Origin: Thermoplasmata archaeon
GTDB taxonomy: Archaea; Thermoplasmatota; Thermoplasmata; Lutacidiplasmatales; UBA184
Assembly (NCBI GenBank): GCA_021817605.1
Contig: JAKAUN010000004.1
Coordinates: 132,427-168,465, forward strand
Length of the DNA stretch: 36,039 bases
Direction of reading: 5' to 3'
The translations under genes were made by a program, and so were the position numbers. Of this stretch, positions 15,924-24,154 are shown piece after piece (within the stretch, counting starts at the first letter, position 1; each line of letters begins with the position of its first letter). The notes under the pieces are model-generated. The model did not search any database, had not been told where the DNA came from, and saw only the letters and a program-made list of their open reading frames with translations.

Positions 15924-16733
15924 CTAGTCCCGCCAGTCGAGCCCGACGGTGCGCAGCCCGAGCTTCGGCACCGGCGGCAGGCGTCTCTTGTGGCGGTTCG
16001 CCGCCACCCGTCCCACGATCGACCGGACGGTCGCCTCGGCGACGCCGGTGAGGGCAGGGATCTCATCCTCGGGACGGAGCTCCTCGACGGCGCGCAGGAC
16101 GCGGTCGACCACGACGTAGGAGGCGCCGATCTCCTCCTCGTCCGTCTGACCCGGCCAGAACCCCGCGGTCGGGGCCCGCTCGCGGACCGGGAGCGGAAGG
16201 CCGAGCTCCTCGGACAGCGCCCAGACGTCGGTCTTGTACAGGTCTCCGATAGGCAGGAGGTCGGCGCCGCCGTCGCCGTACTTGGTGAAGTAGCCGAGCA
16301 GAAGCTCGGACTTGTTGCCCGTCCCGGCGACCAAGAGATGCCTCTCCCGCGCGAGGGCGTAGAGCACGGTCATGCGGAGTCGGGCCGCGGTGTTGCCGAC
16401 CGTCATGCGGTCCGTGACCTCGGGAAGCGCGGTGCGAAAGCTCTCGAGAAGCGGAGAGATCGGCACCTTCCGCAGCGCGATCCCGAGCTCCCGCGCGTAG
16501 GCGACCGTCTCTTCCTCGATCGCCGCGTCCGGCCCGCCGTCCGGCAGCAGGACGCCGAGCACATGCTCCGCCCCGAGGGCGTCGCGGGCGAGCCGCGCCG
16601 TCAGGGCGCTGTCGATCCCTCCGGAGAGGCCGACCACCACGCCGCCAAGGCCCGGCGCGAGCGCATGCGCCCGCAGGAACGCGCCGATGATCCGGGCAGC
16701 CCCGTGCGGAACCCGTCCCTCGGCCGGGCTCAC
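15924..16733 (-). CDS. nadE: NH3-dependent NAD+ synthetase
   Basis: Amidates deamido-NAD to NAD with ATP. It has 269 residues from GTG 16733, which overlaps the RaSEA stop as GTGA. Seen: the PP-loop GLSGGIDSALTARLAR (35-50), and GTGNKSELLLGYFTKYGDGG with PIGDLYKTDVW, which are the deamido-NAD and magnesium contacts. The glutaminase (nitrilase) domain of bacterial and eukaryotic enzymes is absent, as usual in archaea, so free ammonia is the N donor. It is the last gene of LSm > ribK > RaSEA > nadE. The operon mixes flavin and NAD supply with tRNA modification. Confidence 0.94.
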   Translation of the reverse strand: MSPAEGRVPHGAARIIGAFLRAHALAPGLGGVVVGLSGGIDSALTARLARDALGAEHVLGVLLPDGGPDAAIEEETVAYARELGIALRKVPISPLLESFRTALPEVTDRMTVGNTAARLRMTVLYALARERHLLVAGTGNKSELLLGYFTKYGDGGADLLPIGDLYKTDVWALSEELGLPLPVRERAPTAGFWPGQTDEEEIGASYVVVDRVLRAVEELRPEDEIPALTGVAEATVRSIVGRVAANRHKRRLPPVPKLGLRTVGLDWRD

Positions 16734-17752
16734 GCCTCGGCCCCCAGCGGTTCGAGCTCGCGGACGCTCTCCCAGCGCGAGCGGCAGGAGCAGTCGAGGC
16801 TCTCGAGGGCCTCGAACTCCTGGGAGAGGGAGGCCTCCTCGATCGCCGCGAGGACGGTGCGGTCGCACCGGCCGCAGTTGTGCGGCCCGCGGGGGAGTCC
16901 GCCGGCGGTCGGGAACGAGACGAGGCGACGCGAGCCGCGCACGCGCGCGCCCTCGCGCAGCGCCTCGACCACCGACCAGAGCCACGGGAGCCGGTAGCGG
17001 TCGCGGCGGTAGAGCCACTCCACGACCGTCCCTTTCTGGATGTGGACCGGGTTCACCGAGAGCGTGTCGAAGTGCGGCGCGGCCTCGGCGATCGAACGGA
17101 CGGTGTCGGCGAGGGCCTCGGACTCGGTGAGGTACGGAGGCTTCAGCAGCAGGTAGGCCTTCGGCGAGGCGCCGAGGGCCCGCAGCCGGTCGGCCGCGTC
17201 GAGGTAGGCGCTCGGCGGGGCGTTCTTGTGGACGAACTTGCCGAGGACCGTGGGGTCGGTGCTCTCGAGCCCGAGGGCGACCTCGAGCTCGCCGCCGAAC
17301 GCCTCCTTGAGCGGGACCACCCGCTCGGCGGTGGCGAACTCGGGCAGCGTCTCGACGAGCAGACGGCGGGCCCGGCCGGCGAAGGCGCCGGCGAGCTTCG
17401 CCCGGGAGACCGGGTCGACCTCGCGGTCGTCCAGAAAGCTGCCGGAGGTGTAGACCTTGACGTAGGGCTGGCCGCCGTAGCGCTCGAGCGCACGGCCGAG
17501 CTGCTCGGCGAGCTCTTCGGGGGTCGCCGAGCGGCCGAGGGTGTCCTTGGAGTAGCCGCACATCGAGCAGCCCTTCGCGTCCGCCCAGTAGCAGCCGCGG
17601 GTCCTCAGGATAAGGACGAACGCCTCGACGCGCTCGCCCCCGAGCGCCTCGGGCTCGACCCAGGCGTTGACGTACCTGCGCGCCCCCTCCGTCGCGGCGG
17701 GGGGAAGGTGACGGTCGCGGGCGACCGCGCGGGCGAGCGACTCCTGCGTCAT
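16730..17752 (-). CDS. raSEA: Archaeosine biosynthesis radical SAM protein RaSEA
   Basis: Partner of ArcS in archaeosine (G+) formation at tRNA position 15: it cleaves the lysine adduct of preQ0 to leave the formamidine group. It has 340 residues. The radical-SAM cluster motif is C54-x7-C62-x2-C65 (RGCYW...GCSMCGY), with the wide first spacing typical of this family. VETLPEF, GLESTDP and SVNPVHIQKGT match the barrel. The C-terminus has a second Cys set (NCGRC, LDCSC). ATG 17752 overlaps the ribK stop as ATGA. The tRNA-Ala at 26755 has G15, a potential substrate. ArcS is not in the window. Confidence 0.92.
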   Translation of the reverse strand: MTQESLARAVARDRHLPPAATEGARRYVNAWVEPEALGGERVEAFVLILRTRGCYWADAKGCSMCGYSKDTLGRSATPEELAEQLGRALERYGGQPYVKVYTSGSFLDDREVDPVSRAKLAGAFAGRARRLLVETLPEFATAERVVPLKEAFGGELEVALGLESTDPTVLGKFVHKNAPPSAYLDAADRLRALGASPKAYLLLKPPYLTESEALADTVRSIAEAAPHFDTLSVNPVHIQKGTVVEWLYRRDRYRLPWLWSVVEALREGARVRGSRRLVSFPTAGGLPRGPHNCGRCDRTVLAAIEEASLSQEFEALESLDCSCRSRWESVRELEPLGAEA

Positions 17753-18450
17753 GCCTCTTCCAGGACGACCCGCACGGGGTCCGAGTCCTTGAGGCGAAGC
17801 GCCCGACGCAGATTCTCCTCGGCGACGAACTCCGCGACATCCGTGTGGTGCGTTCGGTCCGGCCGGATGAGGTGGCAGCGCCGCCCGTTGAGGAGCGCCG
17901 CGTAGCAGGTCGCCCCGCCGAAGGTCCGGCCGCTCGCGTGGAAGCCGTCGATACGGACGCCGTGCCAGTCGCCGACGGCGGCGAGGCGTCGCGCTTCGCT
18001 GGCGCGGAGCCTGACGTTGAGCGTTCCGGGGAACGGGGCGTAGCCGAGACGCTCGCTGAACTGCACCACGTAACCCGGCTGGCTGAGGTAGTAGCGGCCT
18101 TCGCCGAGACCCGAGGTCACCTCGCCGGAGAACGTGGCCCGGGCCGGCCCTTCGAAGATCCGGCGGTAACCGTGGTACTCCGCGCGCAGGAGCCTGAGCG
18201 CGTCGGCCGTCAGCTGGAGCCGCTGCCGACGCTGCGCGAGCGAGCGGGAGAGCAGTCCACGCTTCTCGAGGGCCACCAGGTAGCGGTCGGCGGCCTGCTG
18301 GCTGACGCCGAGGCGCTGGCCGACCTCGCGGGAGGTGAGGACCACCGGCGTGTGGTCGGCGCCCTCGAGGGCGAGCAGCTTGAGGACGGCGAGGCTCTCC
18401 CCGCGCTGTCGGGGCCGTAGGGGCCTCGGAGAGGGCGACGGATCGGGCAC
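17749..18450 (-). CDS. ribK: CTP-dependent riboflavin kinase with N-terminal winged helix
   Basis: Makes FMN from riboflavin using CTP (archaeal DUF120 family). It has 233 residues from GTG 18450, 7 nt after the LSm stop. A winged helix (about 35-95, with SREVGQRLGVSQQAADRYL) is fused to the kinase (about 98-233). The kinase carries FSGEVTSGLGEGRYYLS and GYAPFPGTLNVRL, the nucleotide and Mg site. Such fusions are proposed to act as flavin-responsive regulators as well as enzymes, so autoregulation of this operon is possible but not shown. No Shine-Dalgarno is visible at the GTG; the upstream reading frame inside the LSm gene is not conserved. Overlap with RaSEA is ATGA. Confidence 0.9.
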   Translation of the reverse strand: MPDPSPSPRPLRPRQRGESLAVLKLLALEGADHTPVVLTSREVGQRLGVSQQAADRYLVALEKRGLLSRSLAQRRQRLQLTADALRLLRAEYHGYRRIFEGPARATFSGEVTSGLGEGRYYLSQPGYVVQFSERLGYAPFPGTLNVRLRASEARRLAAVGDWHGVRIDGFHASGRTFGGATCYAALLNGRRCHLIRPDRTHHTDVAEFVAEENLRRALRLKDSDPVRVVLEEA

Positions 18451-18457
18451 GGTGAGG

Positions 18458-18700
18458 TCAGTGGGGCTTGGGGGGCGAAGCTTCGGGAAGATGGAGGGTG
18501 ACGATGTTAGAGCCGCGGAGCACGACGCGCCCAAGGCGTCGGGTGACCTCAGGGGTCGTCTCGCTCGTGTCGTCCAGGACGAGGTTCATGTGCTCGTCCA
18601 CTCCGAGGAGCCGGCCGGAGAGCTGCCGGGCGTCCTTGAGCAGCAACGTCACCCGGGCGTCGACCAGGCGCTCGAGCAGCTGAACGGGACCGTCCACCAT
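18458..18700 (-). CDS. Sm-like archaeal protein (LSm/SmAP)
   Basis: An 80-residue Sm fold that should form a ring and bind U-rich RNA. The Sm1 motif (about 14-46) contains the typical G-x-L-x-G-x-D-x-HMN pattern (SGRLLGVDEHMNLVLDD). The Sm2 motif is VLRGSNIVTL, matching the IRGxxV consensus with Leu for Ile. It is first in the operon with ribK, RaSEA and nadE. A TATA-like element centred about 26 nt upstream supports ATG 18700 and leaderless transcription. The ring likely works in RNA turnover or tRNA processing; specific RNAs cannot be predicted. Confidence 0.92.
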   Translation of the reverse strand: MVDGPVQLLERLVDARVTLLLKDARQLSGRLLGVDEHMNLVLDDTSETTPEVTRRLGRVVLRGSNIVTLHLPEASPPKPH

Positions 18701-18703
18701 CGG

Positions 18704-18720
18704 CGCACGACCGGCGTGCG
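18704..18720. repeat. Inverted repeat between LSm TATA box and start codon
   Basis: Arms CGCACG and CGTGCG flank ACCGG. The 17-bp element fills the gap between the TATA-like sequence and ATG 18700, where a repressor would mask the start site. It could also arise by chance in GC-rich DNA. Confidence 0.4.
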
Positions 18721-18721
18721 G

Positions 18722-18730
18722 CCTTTATCC
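18722..18730 (-). promoter_or_regulatory. TATA-like element of the LSm operon
   Basis: Reads GGATAAAGG on the minus strand and is centred about 26 nt before ATG 18700. Its divergent partner drives citrate synthase. Confidence 0.5.
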
Positions 18731-18796
18731 TTTGCCGGAGGCGCCTTCGGCCGCAGCCGCCGACGCAAGGCGAGGCGGTGCCGGGCCTTCGCGCGC

Positions 18797-18806
18797 TTAC
18801 ATTAAA
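18797..18806 (+). promoter_or_regulatory. TATA box of citrate synthase
   Basis: TTACATTAAA ends 26 nt before ATG 18832, fitting a leaderless transcript. This favours ATG 18832 over the in-frame ATG at 18778, which lies upstream of the element. Confidence 0.6.
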
Positions 18807-18831
18807 CCCGCGGGGCGTTGGGGAGCGGGCC

Positions 18832-19962
18832 ATGGCCGAGCTTGCGCGACTTTCTCCCGGACTGGACGACGCGGTGGTCGGACGCAGCGCGATCTCCTGG
18901 GTCGGAGGGGCGACCGGCGACCTGGTCTACCGGGGGTTCGACGTGCGCGAGATGGTCCCCGGCGTCCCGTACGAGTCGGTAGCCCATCTCCTCCTCTTCG
19001 GAGAGCCTCCGTCCGCCGATCCGTCGCCCGAGGTCGCGACCGCCCTGCGCGCGGCGCGCGCCGTTCCCGCCGAGCTCGACCGCGCGGTGGACGCGATCCC
19101 GACCTCGGCCCCCCCGCTCGACGCGATGCGGACGATCCTCTCGCTCCTTGGCGACGGGAGCGCCGGCTATCCGCCCCGCCTCGAGGACGGCTACCGGCTC
19201 ATCGCCCGGCTGCCCGTGCTCCTCGCGCGGTTCGTCCGCCGCACCCTGGGGAAAGCGCCCGTCCCCCCCCGGGAAGACCTCGGCCATGCGGCCAACTACC
19301 TGTGGATGCTCAAGGGGAGCGAGACGGACCCGGCCCGGGTGGCCGCGCTCGAAGGGTATCTCGACCTGCTCGCCGACCATGGGATGAACGCTTCGACCTT
19401 TGTCCTTAGGATCGCCATCTCGACCCAGAGCGACCTCCTGAGCGCCGCCACCGGGGCGCTCGGCACGCTCAAGGGGCCCCTCCACGGGGGGGCTCCGAGC
19501 CGGGTGTCGGAGATGCTGGACGCGATAGCGGCGCCGGAGAACGCCGCCGCCTGGATTTCGCAGCGGCTCTCCCGACGGGAGCTCCTCTTCGGCTTCGGCC
19601 ACCGCGCCTACAAGGCCGAGGACCCGCGTGGCCTCGTCCTCCACGACCTCGCCCGAAGGATCGCCGAGCCGAAGCGCCTTGCCCTCGCCGAGGCGGTCGA
19701 GCGCTCGGCGAAGGAGGCCCTCGCGAAGGCGCATCCGGGCGCCAAGCTCTACGCCAACGTCGAGTTCTACAGCGCCGTCGTCCTCGAGGCGGTCGGGCTC
19801 GACCGTGCCCTCTTCACCCCGACCTTCGCGGTGGCACGCACCGCCGGGTGGACCGCGCACGCCCTCGAACAGGCGGCCGATAACCGGCTCATCCGCCCGG
19901 ACGTCGAGTACGTCGGGCCCGAGAAGGGCCGGCGCTGGCCGAGACCCCGCGACGTTCGCTAG
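18832..19962 (+). CDS. gltA: Citrate synthase (Si type)
   Basis: Condenses acetyl-CoA and oxaloacetate. It has 376 residues from ATG 18832, set by the TATA box; an upstream in-frame ATG would put the promoter inside the gene. Active-site His residues are visible: H218 in GPLHGGAPS and H257 in GFGHRAYKAEDPR. At the position of the catalytic Asp (usual NVDFYSG) the protein has NVEFYSA, so E311 replaces Asp. The C-terminal FTPTFAVARTAGWTAHALEQ and the GP-rich end resemble a bacterial-type subgroup that also includes 2-methylcitrate synthases, in which I recall similar NVE sequences. Citrate versus methylcitrate activity is therefore not certain. It is convergent with dnaK, 29 bp apart. Confidence 0.88.
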   Translation: MAELARLSPGLDDAVVGRSAISWVGGATGDLVYRGFDVREMVPGVPYESVAHLLLFGEPPSADPSPEVATALRAARAVPAELDRAVDAIPTSAPPLDAMRTILSLLGDGSAGYPPRLEDGYRLIARLPVLLARFVRRTLGKAPVPPREDLGHAANYLWMLKGSETDPARVAALEGYLDLLADHGMNASTFVLRIAISTQSDLLSAATGALGTLKGPLHGGAPSRVSEMLDAIAAPENAAAWISQRLSRRELLFGFGHRAYKAEDPRGLVLHDLARRIAEPKRLALAEAVERSAKEALAKAHPGAKLYANVEFYSAVVLEAVGLDRALFTPTFAVARTAGWTAHALEQAADNRLIRPDVEYVGPEKGRRWPRPRDVR

Positions 19963-19991
19963 TGCCCCGGGCTGCCCGGGGCTGTCGAGCC

Positions 19992-21902
19992 CTACGAGGA
20001 GGAGCCCTTCTCGCCGCTGCCGTCGTCGACGACCTTGAAGTCAGCGTCCACCGCGCCGCTGCTGCCGCCGGCGCCGCCACCGGAGCCCGCGGCCGGCCCG
20101 GCGCCATCGGTCTCCGGGCCTGAAGCCGCCCCCGCCTCGGAGGCTGCGCTCGCCTGGTAGAGCTTCTGGGCGACGGCGTGCAGGCTCTTGGTAAGCCCGT
20201 CCGCCGTCTCGCGGATCCGCTCGACGGAAGCGTCCTTCTCTTCTACGGCGGCGCGGACGGCCTTGACCTTCTCGCGGATGTTCTCCGCCTCGGCGCTGTC
20301 GAGCTTGTCCTTGTGGTCGGCGAGCACGCGCTCGGCCTCGTAGACGAGGGACTCGGCCTTGTTGCGCTCCTCGATGAGCGCCGCGCGGGCCTTGTCCTTC
20401 TCGGCGAACTCCTCGGCCTGGTGGACCATCTTTTCCACCTGGTCGTGGGAGAGCTTGGTCGAGGCGGTGATCGTGATGCCCTGCTTGCGGCCGCTCGCGA
20501 GGTCCTTGGCCGAGACGTTGAGGATGCCGTTCGCGTCGATGTCGAAGGTCACTTCGATCTGGGGGACACCCCGCGGCGCGGGGGGGATGCCGGTCAGAAG
20601 GAAGCTGCCGAGCGAGACGTTGTCCGAGGCGATCGGCCGCTCTCCCTGGAAGACCTTGATCTCGACCGTCGACTGGCTGTCCGCGGCGGTCGTGAACGTC
20701 TGGCTCTTGCGGGTCGGGATGGTCGTGTTGCGGTCGATGAGGTGGGTGAACACCCCACCGAGGGTCTCGAGGCCGAGCGACAGCGGCGTCACATCGAGCA
20801 GAAGGACGTCCTTGACCTCCCCGGCGAGCACTCCACCCTGGATGGCGGCGCCCATCGCGACGCACTCCATCGGGTCGACCCCGCGCTCGATCGGGCGTCC
20901 GACCTGCTGCTCGAGGAACTTCTGGACGATCGGCATGCGGGTCGGGCCCCCGACCAGCACGACGCGGGTGATCTCCTCCTTGGGGATCTTGGCGTCCTGG
21001 ATCGCCTGCTCGACCGGGTGGCGGCAACGCTCGACGATCGGCCGCACCAGCTCCTCGAGCTTGGCGCGGGTGAGCTGAAGGGCGAGGTGCTTCGGTCCCT
21101 CCTGGGTCGCGGTGAGGAACGGGAGGTTGATCTGGGTGTCGACGGTCGACGAGAGCTCGATCTTCGCCTTCTCGGCGGCGTCGCGCACCCGCTGCATCGC
21201 CATGCGGTCGTTGCGCACGTTGACGCCGGACTCCTTCTGGAATTCGGCGGCGATCCACTCGGTGATGCTGTTGTCCATGTCGGTCCCCCCGAGCTGGGTG
21301 TCGCCGCTGGTCGAGAGGACCTCGAAGACACCGTCGCCGAACTCCATCGCCGTTACGTCGAGCGTTCCTCCTCCGAGGTCGAAGACGAGGATCTTCTGGT
21401 TCTTGCCGGCCTTGTCGAGCCCGTAGGCGAGCGACGCGGCGGTCGGCTCGTTGATGATCCGGACGACCTCGAGGCCGGCGATCGCGCCGGCGTCCTTGGT
21501 CGCCTGGCGCTGGTTGTCGTTGAAGTAGGCCGGGACGGTGATGACGGCCTTCTCGACCTTCTCGCCAAGGAACGCCTCGGCGTCACGCTTGATCTTCTGG
21601 AGAAGGAACGCGGAGAGCTGCTGGGGGGTGTACTGCTTTCCGTGGACCGTGTACTTGTGGTCGGTACCCATCTTGCGCTTGAAGGCCGTCACCGTGCCCT
21701 CTGGGTTGGAGACCGCCTGGCGGCGGGCCGGCTCGCCGACGATGAGCTGGCCGTCCTTGGTGAACGCGACGTAGGAGGGGAACGCCTTCCCGCCTCCGAC
21801 CGTCGTCCCCTCGGCGCTCGGGATGATCACGGGGCGTCCTCCTTCGAGGACCGCTGCCGCGGAGTTGCTGGTGCCCAAATCGATGCCCACGATCTTCGCC
21901 AT
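19992..21902 (-). CDS. dnaK: Molecular chaperone DnaK (Hsp70)
   Basis: ATP-driven chaperone of 636 residues. The ATPase domain has [43 protein letters not shown] and [13 protein letters not shown]. The linker [13 protein letters not shown] leads to the substrate-binding domain (IPTRKSQTF...), then a helical lid and a Gly/Ala/Ser-rich tail. ATG 21902 has GAGGAAG about 4 nt upstream and begins the conserved [13 protein letters not shown]; an in-frame ATG at 21920 is the less likely alternative. Hsp70 reached archaea from bacteria, and dnaJ and grpE are usual partners, but neither is in the window. A leader of about 54 nt contains a perfect 15-bp palindrome. Confidence 0.96.
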   Translation of the reverse strand: MAKIVGIDLGTSNSAAAVLEGGRPVIIPSAEGTTVGGGKAFPSYVAFTKDGQLIVGEPARRQAVSNPEGTVTAFKRKMGTDHKYTVHGKQYTPQQLSAFLLQKIKRDAEAFLGEKVEKAVITVPAYFNDNQRQATKDAGAIAGLEVVRIINEPTAASLAYGLDKAGKNQKILVFDLGGGTLDVTAMEFGDGVFEVLSTSGDTQLGGTDMDNSITEWIAAEFQKESGVNVRNDRMAMQRVRDAAEKAKIELSSTVDTQINLPFLTATQEGPKHLALQLTRAKLEELVRPIVERCRHPVEQAIQDAKIPKEEITRVVLVGGPTRMPIVQKFLEQQVGRPIERGVDPMECVAMGAAIQGGVLAGEVKDVLLLDVTPLSLGLETLGGVFTHLIDRNTTIPTRKSQTFTTAADSQSTVEIKVFQGERPIASDNVSLGSFLLTGIPPAPRGVPQIEVTFDIDANGILNVSAKDLASGRKQGITITASTKLSHDQVEKMVHQAEEFAEKDKARAALIEERNKAESLVYEAERVLADHKDKLDSAEAENIREKVKAVRAAVEEKDASVERIRETADGLTKSLHAVAQKLYQASAASEAGAASGPETDGAGPAAGSGGGAGGSSGAVDADFKVVDDGSGEKGSSS

Positions 21903-21928
21903 CTTGCTTCCTCGGTGCATCCGCCCGA

Positions 21929-21943
21929 GAGCCGTCACGGCTC
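21929..21943. repeat. Perfect 15-bp palindrome in the dnaK leader
   Basis: Arms GAGCCGT and ACGGCTC around a single C. It lies about 13-27 nt after the predicted transcription start and upstream of ATG 21902. It is placed like a heat-shock operator, though unlike bacterial CIRCE in sequence and spacing. It might also act as an RNA hairpin. Confidence 0.6.
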
Positions 21944-21979
21944 GAACGGTCCGATGCGACTTCAGTAAGAATGCACTGC

Positions 21980-21986
21980 TATAAAA
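21980..21986 (-). promoter_or_regulatory. TATA box of dnaK
   Basis: TATAAAA on the plus strand (TTTTATAG towards dnaK) is the most consensus-like TATA element in the window. It lies about 80 nt before ATG 21902 and predicts a start near 21956. Confidence 0.7.
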
Positions 21987-22063
21987 GCACCCCAGCCCAC
22001 GTGGTCCTCGCGGAGGGGATCCGGCGGCCGTCCCTTCGTCGGGAGCCGAGCGGGAGACCGACA

Positions 22064-22070
22064 CTAAAAG
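22064..22070 (+). promoter_or_regulatory. Possible TATA element of the HAD operon
   Basis: CTAAAAG is the only A/T-rich element upstream of the HAD gene. It would start transcription near 22094, leaving a leader of about 65 nt before GTG 22161. Confidence 0.35.
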
Positions 22071-22160
22071 CCGGAGTGAGGCGGGGTTGACGGTCCCGGG
22101 CCGAGCCTCGGAGCGTGCGGGCGGGCGACACCCTCATGGGCGCCACTCCGGTGAGGACCT

Positions 22161-22964
22161 GTGGCCCGCCGGTCCCGCTCCCCGCCCCGGGAGGTACGCG
22201 CCGTCCTGCTCGACATGGACGACACGCTCTTCGACCACTCGCTCACGTGCCGCGAGGCGGTCGACCTCGTCCGACGGCAGACTCCGTTCCTCGCGCGCCG
22301 GAGCCTCGAAGAGCTCTGGCGCGAGTACATGACGCTGCTCGACGGGCCGTCGTTCATCCCGTCCCTACGCGCGCTCGGCGCGGATGCGCTCCGCCAGCAG
22401 CGCTGGCATCTCCTCGCCGCGACGTGCGGGGCCGAGCTCTCTCCCTCCGAGGCGGCCGAGCTCTCCCGGACGTATCGCAGGTTCTACCAGAGCGTCCGAC
22501 GCGCGGTCCCGGGGGCCGTCGCGCTCGTCCGCCGCCTCCATCGCTCCGCGCGCGTGGGGATCGTCACGAACAACGAGCTCGCCGAACAGGAGAGCAAGCT
22601 CAGCTTCCTCGGCCTCGGCGACGCGGTCGACGCGCTCGTCGTCTCCGAGGAGGTCGGGCAGAGCAAGCCCGATCGCGAGATCTTCGAGGTCGCCCTTCGT
22701 GAGCTGGGGGTCGCCGCCGAGGACTCCGTGATGCTCGGGGATTCCTGGACGAACGACGTTCTCGGCGCCCGGGGAGCGGGGATCCGGCCGGTCTGGTTCA
22801 ACCGCTTCTCCCTTCCGCGACCTCGGGGGCCGGAGGCGCGGGAGCTCCGCTCCCTGCGCCCTCTCGGGCTCGCCGAGCGGCTCCTCCTGGGCGAGGACCG
22901 CCCCGCGGCGGCCGGGGCCGCCCGGTCGGTCCTAAGTGCGCCGCCGCCCTCGGAGCGACGATGA
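22161..22964 (+). CDS. HAD-superfamily hydrolase
   Basis: Predicted phosphatase of 267 residues with all four HAD motifs: DMDDTLFD (nucleophile D18, general acid D20), TNNELAEQ, the lysine in QSKPDREIF, and MLGDSWTNDVLGA. An inserted helical cap lies between motifs I and II (about 25-125), which places it in subclass I, near the YjjG/haloacid-dehalogenase group of small-metabolite phosphatases. GTG 22161 has GGTGAGG about 5 nt upstream. The stop overlaps the next start as ATGA. Substrate is unknown; the operon partners (amidohydrolase and PLP enzyme) suggest small-molecule salvage or repair. Confidence 0.88.
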   Translation: MARRSRSPPREVRAVLLDMDDTLFDHSLTCREAVDLVRRQTPFLARRSLEELWREYMTLLDGPSFIPSLRALGADALRQQRWHLLAATCGAELSPSEAAELSRTYRRFYQSVRRAVPGAVALVRRLHRSARVGIVTNNELAEQESKLSFLGLGDAVDALVVSEEVGQSKPDREIFEVALRELGVAAEDSVMLGDSWTNDVLGARGAGIRPVWFNRFSLPRPRGPEARELRSLRPLGLAERLLLGEDRPAAAGAARSVLSAPPPSERR

Positions 22965-24154
22965 ACCCGGCTCTGGAGTCGTGGACGCAGGCCGCACGCC
23001 GTGCTCTCCCCGCGATGCGCGCCTGGCGGGAGGTGTTCCACCGCGAGCCGGAGCTCTCCAACCAGGAGCACAAGACCCGCGAGAAGGTGCTTCGGGCCCT
23101 CTCCGAGCTCGGGATCCCCTACCGCACCTTCGACGACCTCGCGGGGGTGGTCGCTCTCCTCGGGGCAGACCGCACCGGGCCGGTGGTCGCGCTGCGTGCC
23201 GACATGGACGCCCTGCCGCTCGAGGAGGCGACGGGCCTCCCGTACCGTTCGACCGTGCCGGGGAAGATGCACGCCTGCGGCCACGACATCCACATGGCTG
23301 CGGTCCTCGGCGCGGCGATGCTGCTGGCCCGGGAGCGCCCGGACGGCGGGCCGGTGAAGCTCCTCTTCCAGCCGGCCGAGGAGGACGGCCTCCTCGGCGG
23401 AGCGGGCCCGCTCATCGAACACGGCTGCCTCGAGCGCCCGAGGGTCGACTACGTCCTCGGACTCCACGTCGACCCGGGACTTCCCCTCGGCCAGGTCGGC
23501 TGGGGGGTCGGCCCGTTCATGGCCGCCGCGGACTACTTCCGCATCGTCGTGCGGGGGAAGGGCGGGCACGCCTCCACACCCCAGCAGGGGCCGGACGCCG
23601 TCCTCGTGGCGAGCGAGGTGGTGGTCGGGCTGCAGGCGCTGGCGAGCCGGGTGCGCCACCCGGTCGATCCTGTCGTGGTGACGGTGGGATCGATCCACGG
23701 CGGCACGAGGCACAACATCCTGCCCGAGGAGGTCGTCCTCGAGGGAACCGTGCGGACGGTGCGCCCCGGCACGCGTGACCTCATCGAGTCGGCGCTCAAG
23801 CGACGCGTGCGGGCCCTCGCCGCGAGCCTCGGGGCCCGTGTCCTCATCAGCTACCGACGCGGCTATCCGGCGCTCATCAACCCCCCCGAGGCCACGGAAA
23901 GGGTCGCCCGTGCGGTCGAGGTGGAGCTGGGGAAGAAGAACGTTCTGCGGCTGGACGAGCCGATGATGGGTGCCGAGGACTTCGCACGCTACCTCGAGAA
24001 GGTTCCCGGGACGTTCCTTAGGCTCGGCGTGGGCCAGAGCACGCGGCCGGCCAGCCTGCACAGTGCCTCGTTCGCCCCGGACGAGCGGGCGATGGTCGTC
24101 GGGGCGGCGACGCTGGCCTCCGCGACCCTCGCCCTCCAGGGGCCCGGCCCGTGA
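22961..24154 (+). CDS. M20 family metallo-amidohydrolase/carboxypeptidase
   Basis: Di-metal hydrolase of N-acyl amino acids or C-terminal residues (M20D/CpsA-like). It has 397 residues. Metal-site motifs are visible: ALRADMDALPL (78-88), MHACGHDIHMA (103-113, with C106 and H108), QPAEE with E140/E141, and GLHVDPGLPLGQVG. A dimerisation lid is inserted after KGGHASTPQQGPDA. The C-terminal MGAEDFARYL supplies the last ligand region. It is coupled on both sides (ATGA with the HAD gene, GTGA with the PLP enzyme). The exact amide substrate cannot be told from sequence. Confidence 0.9.
   Translation: MNPALESWTQAARRALPAMRAWREVFHREPELSNQEHKTREKVLRALSELGIPYRTFDDLAGVVALLGADRTGPVVALRADMDALPLEEATGLPYRSTVPGKMHACGHDIHMAAVLGAAMLLARERPDGGPVKLLFQPAEEDGLLGGAGPLIEHGCLERPRVDYVLGLHVDPGLPLGQVGWGVGPFMAAADYFRIVVRGKGGHASTPQQGPDAVLVASEVVVGLQALASRVRHPVDPVVVTVGSIHGGTRHNILPEEVVLEGTVRTVRPGTRDLIESALKRRVRALAASLGARVLISYRRGYPALINPPEATERVARAVEVELGKKNVLRLDEPMMGAEDFARYLEKVPGTFLRLGVGQSTRPASLHSASFAPDERAMVVGAATLASATLALQGPGP

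Noticed and set aside
18451-18534. Longer riboflavin kinase start at 18534
   Set aside because: It would place 28 residues inside the LSm coding region with no conserved sequence; GTG 18450, 7 nt after the LSm stop, fits the coupling pattern better.
18778-18831. Upstream ATG for citrate synthase at 18778
   Set aside because: The TATA element lies between it and ATG 18832, so transcripts would not contain it.
20178-21968. 596-codon plus-strand ORF opposite dnaK
   Set aside because: The opposite strand of dnaK is often open in GC-rich genomes. The protein is Asp/Arg/His-rich without motifs, while DnaK motifs on the minus strand are complete.
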